Assembly (NCBI GenBank): GCA_036787955.1
Contig: DAIQOI010000001.1
Location: 1-64,000 of the forward strand
Source: UBA2336 sp036787955
GTDB taxonomy: Bacteria > Bacteroidota > Bacteroidia > Cytophagales > Cyclobacteriaceae
DNA: 64,000 nt
Direction: 5' to 3'
A program made the translations under genes and the position numbers. Of this stretch, positions 44,265 to 53,100 are shown piece after piece. The notes beneath the pieces were generated by a model that had not been told where the DNA came from, did not search any database, and saw nothing but the letters and a program-made list of their open reading frames with translations. Within the stretch, counting starts at the first letter, position 1. Each line of letters opens with the position of its first letter.

Positions 44265-45695
44265 CTAAAAAAGCCGTATGAGCCAGTCGGTTAATCGCTT
44301 AACCCTGTTTGTATAAGGCGGATAGAACATGGAAACAGCCGTAAACCCTTTGCGCTGCACCAGCACCGGTTTTTCATTTGAAAAAGCCTGAAACCCATAA
44401 AAGCCATGCGCCTTGCCAATACCGCTGTGGTTCACCCCGCCAAACGGAAGGTTGATGTGAAGGAAGTGTATGGCGCAATCATTTACGCATACTGCCCCTG
44501 AGGAGGTATTGGTTATTATTTTTTCCTGCTCGGTGGCATTAAAACCGAATATGTACAACGCCAGCGGTTTTGGTTTGCGGTTAATCAGCGCCAGCGCGTC
44601 ATCGAGCGTGGCATACGTTCGTACCGGAAGCACGGGGCCGAATATCTCCTCTTCCATAATCAGGGCGTCATCCGGAACATCGGTGAGCACCATGGGGTGC
44701 ATAAACCGTTGTGATTCGTGCACAGTGCCGGATAATTCGGGTTTGGCCCCCCGGTTAATGGCATCTTCAACCAGCCGTTGAAGCCTTTCAAAATGGCGCT
44801 GGTTAACGATGCGTGAGTAGTGGGGCGAGTCCTCCAGTCTTTTTCCCTTTTCGGTAAACAGTTCCAGGATTTCTGTTTTGAGTGCGTCAATAAATGATCT
44901 GGCGCACGACTCATGTACCAGTACATAATCCGGGGCCAGGCAGGTCTGGCCGTTATTCACAAATTTGGCTACGGCAATCCTTTTGGCGGCCATCCCGATG
45001 TGGGCTGTCGGACCAACAACGGCCGGAGATTTTCCGCCCAGTTCAAGGGTAACGGAAGTCAGATTTTCGGCTGCTGCTTTCATTACAAGCTTGCCCACTG
45101 CCGTGCTGCCGGTGAAAAATATGTGATCAAAGGGCAGTGCCAGAAGCTTTTGCGATACCTCCGGTCCACCCTCGAACACAGCCACTTCGTTCTCCGAAAA
45201 TAAGGTTTCCACCATCCGGCGTATCAGCGAGGCAGTGTGAGGAGCATATTCTGATGGCTTAAGGATAACCGTGTTTCCGGCAGCAAGTGCTGAAATGAGA
45301 GGCCCGACAGCCAGGTTAAACGGATAGTTCCAGGGGGAAATAATCAGACAGACACCCTTTGGCTCGTATTGAATGGTGGAATGTGTGCCCAGCATGGTTA
45401 ACGGGGCGTCCACTTTTCGCGGCCTTGTCCAGCGATCCAAATGGGTTAATGAATGCTGCACTTCGGTCAGTGCCGGTACTATTTCGGTGGTATCTGCCTC
45501 GGCCGATGGCTTGTGCAAATCGGCAAACAGGGCCTCATGAATCTGCTGGCGGTTCGACTTAATCCACCTTCCTAGTTTGTCAATGCGTTCTTTCCGCTGC
45601 TTTATCGGCTCAGCGCGTAAGCCGGCCATGTGGTTGCGTTGCGCAGCAAAGACCTGCTCAATCTGGGAACGCTGGTCAGTAACGGTTGTTTCCAT
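44265..45695 (-). CDS. Aldehyde dehydrogenase, fatty/coniferyl aldehyde (ALDH3-like) type
   Basis: The 476-aa protein has the ALDH motifs ISPWNYPFNLAVGPLISALA (121 on), FTGSTAVGK, catalytic Glu218 in LELGGKSP and nucleophile Cys252 in NNGQTCLAPDYVL. It lacks the long N-terminus of class-1/2 enzymes and ends in a hydrophobic tail (LTDWLIRLF), like ALDH3-type enzymes that act on fatty or aromatic aldehydes. The substrate cannot be told. It is divergent from the transglutaminase-like gene. Confidence 0.93.
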   Translation of the reverse strand: METTVTDQRSQIEQVFAAQRNHMAGLRAEPIKQRKERIDKLGRWIKSNRQQIHEALFADLHKPSAEADTTEIVPALTEVQHSLTHLDRWTRPRKVDAPLTMLGTHSTIQYEPKGVCLIISPWNYPFNLAVGPLISALAAGNTVILKPSEYAPHTASLIRRMVETLFSENEVAVFEGGPEVSQKLLALPFDHIFFTGSTAVGKLVMKAAAENLTSVTLELGGKSPAVVGPTAHIGMAAKRIAVAKFVNNGQTCLAPDYVLVHESCARSFIDALKTEILELFTEKGKRLEDSPHYSRIVNQRHFERLQRLVEDAINRGAKPELSGTVHESQRFMHPMVLTDVPDDALIMEEEIFGPVLPVRTYATLDDALALINRKPKPLALYIFGFNATEQEKIITNTSSGAVCVNDCAIHFLHINLPFGGVNHSGIGKAHGFYGFQAFSNEKPVLVQRKGFTAVSMFYPPYTNRVKRLTDWLIRLF

Positions 45696-45781
45696 GTCGC
45701 AATTAAGGTAAGGAATTTTCTGGGCTGTTCTGCTTACATTAAGAAATTGTTAATTATGTGATTATTTTATTAAATATTTGT

Positions 45782-45789
45782 TAAATTTG
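45782..45789 (+). promoter_or_regulatory. Candidate -7 box (TAAATTTG) for the transglutaminase-like gene
   Basis: TAAATTTG is an exact TAnnTTTG match in an AT-rich intergenic region, 16 bp before the ATG at 45806. The region is very AT-rich, so chance is possible. Confidence 0.35.
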
Positions 45790-45805
45790 TTAACATTCGC
45801 TTAAC

Positions 45806-46582
45806 ATGAATATGCTGAGGTCTATTGTGATGGTTCTTTTTTCTGCGGCTTTGCTACGGGCCCAGGCTCAGGTAGCCCATGAACCGGCCCTACCGGCATC
45901 GTGGAAAGAACACCTTACCGCACTTGAGTACATCAGAAGCCGCAGTGCAAATGAACAGGTATTTTTGAAAAAGCTTTTTTCTTACGTTCACAGGCACCTG
46001 TTGCGAGAATTTACCGAGGAGGTTTCATTTGACCAGACTATCTCAACCGGCAACTACAACTGCCTTACGGCCACCACCACCTTTGCGTTGTTGCTCCGGC
46101 ACTTTGGTATCAGCCACGAGGTAGTTGAAACCACCTATCATATTTTCATTCTGGCACAGTTAAATGGGAAAGTATGGCTGATGGAAACCACCGATGCCGG
46201 GCGGGGTCTCATCAGGGGCGAAAAGGTCGTATTCCGGCAAATGGAGAACTACCGCCATTTCGTTCCGGCTCAGGGCAAAGAGCATGTCTATGTATTCCGG
46301 AAAAATATTTTTAACACCACTTCCATCACCGGATTGCGCGGGCTGGATTTTTATAACCAGGCCGTTTATGCCTACAACCGCAGGGATATTAAAAAGAGCG
46401 TTTATCTGCTGCAGCAGGCTGCTGTTTACTACCATTCCCCGCGTATACAGGAGTTAGCCGGCCTGTTGTGGATCTCCGTGCAGGAAAGTCAGTTGAATGA
46501 ATTGCTTAAAAATGAATTAACCCGGCGACTGGCCATTGTACGTAATATAAGTGCTCCGTTGCTGGCCTCATCTGCTCCCTGA
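45806..46582 (+). CDS. Exported transglutaminase-like protein
   Basis: The 258-aa protein has a Sec signal (RAQAQ, about 22). The conserved triad spacing of transglutaminase-like cysteine proteins is visible: Cys86 in NYNCLTATTTFALLLRHFGI, His112 in TTYHIFILAQLNGKVW and Glu127/Asp130 in MDTTD-type METTD. A helical C-terminus follows. The substrate and reaction (cross-linking or proteolysis) are unknown. It converges on an OmpA gene whose stop is 1 bp away. Confidence 0.7.
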   Translation: MNMLRSIVMVLFSAALLRAQAQVAHEPALPASWKEHLTALEYIRSRSANEQVFLKKLFSYVHRHLLREFTEEVSFDQTISTGNYNCLTATTTFALLLRHFGISHEVVETTYHIFILAQLNGKVWLMETTDAGRGLIRGEKVVFRQMENYRHFVPAQGKEHVYVFRKNIFNTTSITGLRGLDFYNQAVYAYNRRDIKKSVYLLQQAAVYYHSPRIQELAGLLWISVQESQLNELLKNELTRRLAIVRNISAPLLASSAP

Positions 46583-46583
46583 G

Positions 46584-47282
46584 TCAGTTTTGCAAAATGC
46601 GCACCTCCACCCTGCGGTTCAGGCGGTGGGCTTCAGGCGTATCATCCCGCGATAAGGGCATCGATCCTCCAAAGGCCTTGGTGAGAATCCGCTTTTTGTG
46701 AATGCCTTTGGAAACCAGGTAATCTTTGACTCTTTCCACACGTTGCTCCGACAATTTAAGATTCTTCTCCGCATCGCCCAGATAATCCGTATGACCTTCC
46801 AACTGTATGACCATGTTTTTATTCTCCTTCATCATGGCCACCAGTAAATCCAGCTCCTGATAGGAGGACGGCTCGATTTTGGATCTGCCCTGTTCAAAAA
46901 TGAGATTTTCCAGGCGCAACACCTGACCCACCTGATGCTTTCGTGAAGGATTGCCCGTGGAATGGTGCAGTTCTATGTCTTTAATCAGCTTTCCGTCAAC
47001 AGCCTCGGCCGGATCAAGCAGGTATTTTACGGAACTGTAACCAGCTGCTTCAACTACAATGGAGTAGCGCTCATTATCAAATAGCTGAAAGGTAAATGAA
47101 TTGCCATTAATTACCCCCATTCGGTTGCCATAAGGCAGGCTTTGATAGGTAATCCGCGCATTGACGGGTTCTTTGGTTTCGGAGTTGTAGATGCGGCCGC
47201 TGGCCACAACCGGTGCATTCTCATTTTGGGCAAATAAGCCCGGCACGCTTACACAAAGCAGGATGAACCAAAAACTTTTCAT
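46584..47282 (-). CDS. OmpA-family protein with carboxypeptidase-regulatory-like domain
   Basis: The 232-aa protein has a signal peptide (GLFAQ, about 19), a beta-sandwich domain (about 25-105, SGRIYNSETKEPVNARITYQ) and an OmpA C-terminal peptidoglycan-binding domain (LIFEQGRSKIEPSSYQELDL, QLEGHTDYLGD, LSEQRVERVKDYLVSKGI). It probably anchors the outer membrane to peptidoglycan. It starts 4 bp inside the end of a longer relative (47279-49309). The two share the regulatory-like domain, which points to duplication. Confidence 0.88.
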   Translation of the reverse strand: MKSFWFILLCVSVPGLFAQNENAPVVASGRIYNSETKEPVNARITYQSLPYGNRMGVINGNSFTFQLFDNERYSIVVEAAGYSSVKYLLDPAEAVDGKLIKDIELHHSTGNPSRKHQVGQVLRLENLIFEQGRSKIEPSSYQELDLLVAMMKENKNMVIQLEGHTDYLGDAEKNLKLSEQRVERVKDYLVSKGIHKKRILTKAFGGSMPLSRDDTPEAHRLNRRVEVRILQN

Positions 47283-49309
47283 GGTGTGATGATTTTAAAC
47301 TCTACCCTGCGGTTTTGCCGGCGTGTTTCGCGGTTCGTGTTGGGCACGGCAGGTTTTGTTTCACCAAAGTATTTTACGTCAATCCGGGTGGCATCGATTC
47401 CTTTTTGAACCAGGTATTGCTGAACCGAACGGGCTCTTCGCTCGGATAGCCCCAGGTTATACTGTTCCTCTCCGATGTCGCAGGTGTGCCCGTCTATTTC
47501 CACCTTCATGGTGGGGCGTTCCTGCATTACCTTCACCAGGCGATCCAGTTCGGGGAATGATTCCGGGCGCAGCGTGGCTTTGTCAAAATCAAAGAAAATG
47601 TTGTTAAGCGTTATGGTGGCTTGCTCCTCAATGCGGGCTACGCGTATGGGCTGCAGGTTAAAATTTTTGTTTTCAATAACCTGATCGGCCGTGATGTTGC
47701 GCAAATCAAGATTCTGGTTTTCTGAGATATGATCTTTTGCTTCGGCCCGTATTCCGTACAGATGCCCGGCCGGAAGTTTAATCTCATATTCACCGGTAAG
47801 CGGGTCCGACTGGGCAACGCCCATTTCCTTTCCATCGGGCAGGCGTTCATAGATAATTTTGGCCCCTATGGGTTTGCCGGTTTCTGCGTCTATAAGTTTT
47901 CCTTTTACAGTTACCCAGGGCTCGGGACTTCTGTAGATCGGCAGTTTAACACGGAAAATATCCAGGTTTGTTTCCGTTACACCACGCGAGTAATACGCGT
48001 AATCGCTTTCGGCAGGTATGTTAAAGAAAACATCTTCCAGGGGCGAATTGATTTCAGGACCAAGGTTTTCCGGCTCCGACCAGTTGGTCCAGGTATCATC
48101 GAGCCTGCGCGACACATAAATATCCGAACCGCCATACCCGCTGAAACCATTGGATGAAAAATACAACGTCTTGTCGTCCGCAGCCAGAAAAGGTGCCGAT
48201 TCCGTGCCGGCAGTATTGATTACGCTGCCCAGGTTAAGGGGTTCTGTCCATACGCTGTCGTTTTTCATGAAGGAAACATACAAATCGCGATCGCCAAAGG
48301 AGTCTTCTCGTTCTACCGACATCAACAGGGTTTTGCGGTTGTTGGCAAGAAAATAGTTGGCTTTTTCATTGAAATTATAGTCATTCATGATATTAAGCGG
48401 CACCGGCTTACTCCAACTGCCCCCCACATAGGTACTGATGGAAACACCGGCCAGCATTTTGCCATTCGGCAGGTACTTATTGCCCAGCAGCATAATGGCC
48501 GATTTGCCATCGGGGGTAACGGATGTAATGGTATTGATAAAATTCGGATATTCGTTGTTGAACTCCGGCCCCATGTTTTTGGCCAGTTGCCACTTGCCGT
48601 CCGGCCCGAGTTCTGAATACCAAATATCTTCCTTGTCGTTAACACCCCCCACATTTTGCGGATGGTTTCTGCGGCTGAAATACAAGGTTTTGCCATCAGG
48701 CGATAACAGGGGATTAACCTCAGCGTATTCGCTGTTTACATTTTCATCCAGTTGTTCCACAATAATGCCCGATGCCAGCAAGGAAGGCTGCGGAATGAAG
48801 GCAATAACAGGATAGTCGGAATCGGCTATCGCTACGGCATCTATACCAAAATAATCCGGCACGGCTGCGCCATCGAATTCCAGCTTAACGGCTGTAACCT
48901 TATAAGGTGTTCGCTCCACAAAAAGATTCAGCATGCGGCCTTTCAGCGGAACGGCCTGCGGGTTCAGGGTATGTACTTCATATTCGCGGTTGTTTTCGTC
49001 ATACAGATACACTTTGTATAAAGCACTGGGGTTGTGCGATTCGGCTATGGCAATCTGGCGTATCTGCATGGGTGTGTCAAAACCCAGTTTTAAAAATTCT
49101 TTGCGGTTGGGTCTGTCGGGTGCCCAGGCATTTGGGTTTTGCCCTCCGGCAGGCAGAACATTTGGCTTGCCTAATGCCTGCCGGGCCGAATACTGAACAG
49201 GTGTTAGCTCGCTGGAAAACTCTATGACTTTGGAAGCCCACTGAATTACCTGAGCGTGCAACGAAAAAGCAAAAATAAATGCACTTGTACTTAGTAAAAT
49301 CCGGTACAT
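47279..49309 (-). CDS. OmpA-family protein with PD40 propeller, PorE-like
   Basis: The 676-aa protein has a signal peptide (SLHAQ, about 19), a discoidin-like N-terminal domain (about 20-170, KEFLKLGFDTPMQIRQIAIA), PD40/WD-like propeller repeats (LLSPDGKTLYFSRRN, FLAADDKTLYFSSNGFSGYG), a carboxypeptidase-regulatory-like domain (about 455-550), and an OmpA domain (NIFFDFDKATLRPESFPELD, IDGHTCDIGEE). Apart from missing TPRs the layout resembles PorE of the type IX system, which anchors secretion parts to peptidoglycan. Whether it is PorE is not certain. Confidence 0.85.
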   Translation of the reverse strand: MYRILLSTSAFIFAFSLHAQVIQWASKVIEFSSELTPVQYSARQALGKPNVLPAGGQNPNAWAPDRPNRKEFLKLGFDTPMQIRQIAIAESHNPSALYKVYLYDENNREYEVHTLNPQAVPLKGRMLNLFVERTPYKVTAVKLEFDGAAVPDYFGIDAVAIADSDYPVIAFIPQPSLLASGIIVEQLDENVNSEYAEVNPLLSPDGKTLYFSRRNHPQNVGGVNDKEDIWYSELGPDGKWQLAKNMGPEFNNEYPNFINTITSVTPDGKSAIMLLGNKYLPNGKMLAGVSISTYVGGSWSKPVPLNIMNDYNFNEKANYFLANNRKTLLMSVEREDSFGDRDLYVSFMKNDSVWTEPLNLGSVINTAGTESAPFLAADDKTLYFSSNGFSGYGGSDIYVSRRLDDTWTNWSEPENLGPEINSPLEDVFFNIPAESDYAYYSRGVTETNLDIFRVKLPIYRSPEPWVTVKGKLIDAETGKPIGAKIIYERLPDGKEMGVAQSDPLTGEYEIKLPAGHLYGIRAEAKDHISENQNLDLRNITADQVIENKNFNLQPIRVARIEEQATITLNNIFFDFDKATLRPESFPELDRLVKVMQERPTMKVEIDGHTCDIGEEQYNLGLSERRARSVQQYLVQKGIDATRIDVKYFGETKPAVPNTNRETRRQNRRVEFKIITP

Positions 49310-49374
49310 GAACGGTTAAAGGGTTGTTTGCAGGGTAAACATAAAGAAAAATAAAAAAAGGCAGAAATTGGAGC

Positions 49375-51681
49375 TCACTGATCGACAGAGTGCCGGTTAA
49401 ACAACAGGAAGCCTACATGCAGCAAAACACCCAACCGGTTACGTTGGTCATCGTAATAGTTAATGCTTAAACTCACCGGTCCAAGGGGTGAATGATACAC
49501 CGGTCCTGCCGATGCTGCAACAAAAAGGGCATTATCCCGGCGCACCGGTATGGCTTCCTGCTGTGGCCCCTGACGAAGCACTTCCCAGGGTTTAAAAATG
49601 GCTCCGGTAAGCCTGAAATCCAGCGTATTCGGGCGGATAATAAAAATTTGCCGCAGGCCGATTGCCGCATAATTGAAGGCCCGGAAATTTTCCAGCAGCA
49701 AAGTACGGCTGTCCTGAAATGGCAGAAAGGCCGGAGCATTGATTAATGTGCCCATGAAGTTGCGGAAAGCCGGTTGATTGGAGAGCACTGATTCTGCAAA
49801 ATAGCCCAAACGGTATTTTCCTCTATTCACATAGTGCTCGACCGAAAATTTAAGACGAATCCATTCGAGATGCCGGTCGGGTAGCCCCAGAAGTGAGGGA
49901 TGGGCAGTATTTCCCGGCTCGTATTTTTCCTTAAGAGAAAACCACGATGCGGTAAGTTCGAATAAGCGACCCGCCGAAGGGTATTGTCTTCTGTCCAGCG
50001 TACTGGATGTCAGGGAGAGATCGGTACGAAAGCCGGACAGGCGCAAAACGTCAAGCGTATCCAGGCTGCTAAATATGCTGCGGTTGGAATACCTGTCGCT
50101 GTTGTTGAGTGCCGTACTCCGGATTATCGCACGAAAACGGTTTCCTACGGGCCAACCCAGGCTTATGGAGAAACGCCTGTCAAAGCGATTCAATACCGTG
50201 GGAGACGTTTTCTTTAATAAATCCGTGCTTTCCAGGTAATCGAACGTGCTGTGCACAATTTCGGGTTGAATGTAAAAACGGCCCAGCTGGGAATAATCGA
50301 TTCGCGCATTTGCAAATAACGACTGATAAAAACTTCCGGTTTGAATGGCCGCATAAACATGCGTAAGGGCGCGGCTGAAATAATAATAATTAATACCCAG
50401 ATAAATGTTGCTGATGTTTCGAGAAGCCGCCACACCACCAAATGAAACGCTAAAATTACGTTGCGGTCTGCGTGTGAGGTTGAGATAAAAAACAGAATCA
50501 ACCGGATTGTAGGCGATGGAAGGATAGATGTTACTAAAAAATGGCTCGGTTACCAGTTTAAAATATCCGGATTTGATGTCCTGGGGAGAATGGTATTCCG
50601 TTTTAGGCGGATCGTTAAAAATCCTGCGGATATATCGTTGCTGCCGGGTGTTAAATTCTGTAAACTGCAGGCTACCATACCGATCTGGTCTGGCTTTTTG
50701 CCTGAACGCATCCCTTCTTCGGTTTATTTCTTCAACGGTACGACTGGCCGCAACACAAGCCTTGATAGCAGGAATTAACCGCAGCGCTTCCCGATAACCG
50801 CTGTCTATCAGGGCTTTTGCTTTTTCAAATTCAAATCCGGTATAGCCTCTCGTATCGGGTTCAATATAAATTCCGTTTTGCCCCAACTCTTCCGGATCTG
50901 AATTATCTAACAGCATGTACAGTAAAAACCGACCAATAAGTTGATCGTCCTTTCCATACGGATATTCCTTAAAAACTTTTGACGACACATTGCTCCCGAT
51001 TAATATATCGGGATGAAATTCATCCTGAGCTACACTTACCGGAAAATTGTTGTATATACCTCCATCAAATAAATACTGATTATTGATTTTAATAGGAGCG
51101 TAGAAAAGCGGCACAGTTTGCGTGGCCCGCAAAGCCTCACTCAAAAGGCCCGATTTCAATATCACCTGGCTCTGGGTAAACACATCAGCCGCAACTACGC
51201 GGAGGGGAACAAACAGGCTATCGAAATTATTACCGGCTATAGCCGATGCCTGAGCCAGTTTTTCAGCCAGGGCATAATTAAGTGAAACATCACTGGCCAG
51301 TGTTGAATTGAACTGAAAGGTTCTGGCTGAATCGAGGGAAAGATTCAGGTTGATAAATCCGGGTATATCTTCCTGATGATAATAATGATAATTATGCCCG
51401 CGCTCGGGCAGGCCGCGAATCCACCGCAGAAAATCTTCCGACAGCACGATTGCCTCCATCTCTTGCGGTGAATAGCCCGCAGCGTAAAAACCTCCCACAA
51501 TACCGCCCATTGAAGTGCCCACAATAAAATCAATCGGCACTTCGTGTTCTTCCAAAGCCTTTAACACTCCGATATGCGCCAGTCCCTTGGCTGCACCGCC
51601 ACTAAGCACCAATGCTACCTTTTGGGCCAGCGCTACCTGGAGCCAGCATATCCCTATCAAACCAATCAATACCTGCTTCAT
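49375..51681 (-). CDS. PlpD-like patatin with outer-membrane barrel
   Basis: The 768-aa protein has a signal peptide (QVALAQ, about 20). The patatin domain has GGAAKG (28-33), the nucleophile Ser57 in GTSMG and Asp206 in LFDGGIYNN. A POTRA-like segment lies at about 330-390, and a BamA/Omp85-type barrel follows to the end with FGGVAASRNISNIYLGINYY-like strands. This is the type V(d) secretion layout of PlpD, in which a phospholipase A-like domain is placed outside the outer membrane by its own barrel. Confidence 0.9.
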   Translation of the reverse strand: MKQVLIGLIGICWLQVALAQKVALVLSGGAAKGLAHIGVLKALEEHEVPIDFIVGTSMGGIVGGFYAAGYSPQEMEAIVLSEDFLRWIRGLPERGHNYHYYHQEDIPGFINLNLSLDSARTFQFNSTLASDVSLNYALAEKLAQASAIAGNNFDSLFVPLRVVAADVFTQSQVILKSGLLSEALRATQTVPLFYAPIKINNQYLFDGGIYNNFPVSVAQDEFHPDILIGSNVSSKVFKEYPYGKDDQLIGRFLLYMLLDNSDPEELGQNGIYIEPDTRGYTGFEFEKAKALIDSGYREALRLIPAIKACVAASRTVEEINRRRDAFRQKARPDRYGSLQFTEFNTRQQRYIRRIFNDPPKTEYHSPQDIKSGYFKLVTEPFFSNIYPSIAYNPVDSVFYLNLTRRPQRNFSVSFGGVAASRNISNIYLGINYYYFSRALTHVYAAIQTGSFYQSLFANARIDYSQLGRFYIQPEIVHSTFDYLESTDLLKKTSPTVLNRFDRRFSISLGWPVGNRFRAIIRSTALNNSDRYSNRSIFSSLDTLDVLRLSGFRTDLSLTSSTLDRRQYPSAGRLFELTASWFSLKEKYEPGNTAHPSLLGLPDRHLEWIRLKFSVEHYVNRGKYRLGYFAESVLSNQPAFRNFMGTLINAPAFLPFQDSRTLLLENFRAFNYAAIGLRQIFIIRPNTLDFRLTGAIFKPWEVLRQGPQQEAIPVRRDNALFVAASAGPVYHSPLGPVSLSINYYDDQRNRLGVLLHVGFLLFNRHSVDQ

Positions 51682-51751
51682 CCCTTGTACCCGCCAATCG
51701 TAATTATAGCAAAGGAAAACTGAAAATATGGTAAAATACAGCTTTTTTCGC

Positions 51752-53029
51752 TTAATAGGCAGACGCCAGAAAAGTTGATGTGCCTAATGGTATGGCATTC
51801 AGGCGATCGATTACTTTATTTCGTTGTTCAATAAACCGATCCCGGTATTCTTTTTTCACCGGCATGGCAGCCGGCAGTTCAACTTTCAGGGCATCCACCT
51901 GTTTTCCGTTTTTCCAGAACCGGTAACACAGATGTGGCCCGGTAGCCAGGCCCGTGCTGCCTACATTTCCTATCCACTGCCCCTGCTTTACGGCCGAACC
52001 ACGATTAATACCCGGAGCTATTTTTGACAGATGGAGGTATTGTGTGGTGTAGGTGCTGTTGTGCCTTATCTTAACATAATTTCCATTGTTGGCGGTGTAG
52101 CCGGCCTCTATCACCACACCATCACCTACCGAACGAACCGGGGTACCAGTTGGCGCAGCAAAGTCCGTTCCCAGGTGCGGCCGGTTAACTTTGAGCACGG
52201 GGTGGAAACGATTCATGGAATACCGCGAACTGATGCGCGTAAATTCTATCGGATATTTTAAAAATGCCTTCCGAATGCTGTTACCTTCTTCATCGAAGTA
52301 GTCGGTTCCTTCGCCCTGATCAAACGGAATGGCATAAACTGCCCGGCCCCCGTGGTTGAAATATATTCCTTTGATAGCGCCAATGCCAATGATTTTTCCT
52401 TCGGTTATCAATTCTTCGTAAATGATTTTGATCTCGTCACCGCGGTTCAGTCGCTGAAAATCTACCTGCCAGGCAAGTATATCTACTATTTTGTTGGTCA
52501 GTTCATACGATATGCCCATTTCGGCAATAGTTTGAAACAGCGATGCATGGATGGTGCCGCTTATTTCCCGTTCAGTCACCGTGATCTCACGTCTGCAAAC
52601 TTCTACCGACAGCGAATCATCCAACCGGAATATTACATAGTCAAGAGGGTTTGGTTCATACACCAGCACCTTCGGGGTGCGCAGGGAATCATTATAACAG
52701 AACAGGGTCAGTTTTCTGTCCGGCACAATTTTCCGTACATCAAACACATTGCGTGGCAGCATGGATACCTGGCGAATAAGATGACCCGGTACATTGTATT
52801 GCCGCAAAATATCGGAAAGAAACTGGTTGCGTTTAACGCGATCCTCAATTACCAGATACCCATCGGCTTCAATGCCATACATGGTATTGAGCGCAGGAGG
52901 GGTGGAAACTGAAAAATGATGAGGTGCTGTAACAGGGGGTTCATCCGGCAAATAGATGGTGGTGCCGGTAGTCAATAGTGCCGCAATGGCCACTGCTGCA
53001 GTAAAATTTTTCATGACCCTTCGGTACAA
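51752..53029 (-). CDS. M23-family peptidase with altered zinc motif (HLC)
   Basis: The 425-aa protein has an N-terminal membrane or signal segment (about 9-25), a region with LysM/OapA-like features (SDILRQYNVPGHLIRQ), and a C-terminal LytM domain. The first zinc motif is normal (RPHLGTDFAAPTG, near residue 281). The usual HxH is HLC (TGPHLCYRFWKNGKQVD, near 366), so one histidine ligand is a cysteine. The same replacement may be frequent in related Bacteroidota proteins; if so the site could still bind zinc. It probably acts on peptidoglycan or as a regulator of such enzymes. Confidence 0.85.
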   Translation of the reverse strand: MYRRVMKNFTAAVAIAALLTTGTTIYLPDEPPVTAPHHFSVSTPPALNTMYGIEADGYLVIEDRVKRNQFLSDILRQYNVPGHLIRQVSMLPRNVFDVRKIVPDRKLTLFCYNDSLRTPKVLVYEPNPLDYVIFRLDDSLSVEVCRREITVTEREISGTIHASLFQTIAEMGISYELTNKIVDILAWQVDFQRLNRGDEIKIIYEELITEGKIIGIGAIKGIYFNHGGRAVYAIPFDQGEGTDYFDEEGNSIRKAFLKYPIEFTRISSRYSMNRFHPVLKVNRPHLGTDFAAPTGTPVRSVGDGVVIEAGYTANNGNYVKIRHNSTYTTQYLHLSKIAPGINRGSAVKQGQWIGNVGSTGLATGPHLCYRFWKNGKQVDALKVELPAAMPVKKEYRDRFIEQRNKVIDRLNAIPLGTSTFLASAY

Positions 53030-53100
53030 AAAATGAAATGCCGCTTTCTAAAAAATCCGATGGTAAATATAGGGAAATAGTTCAACAGGCAACACCGGGG

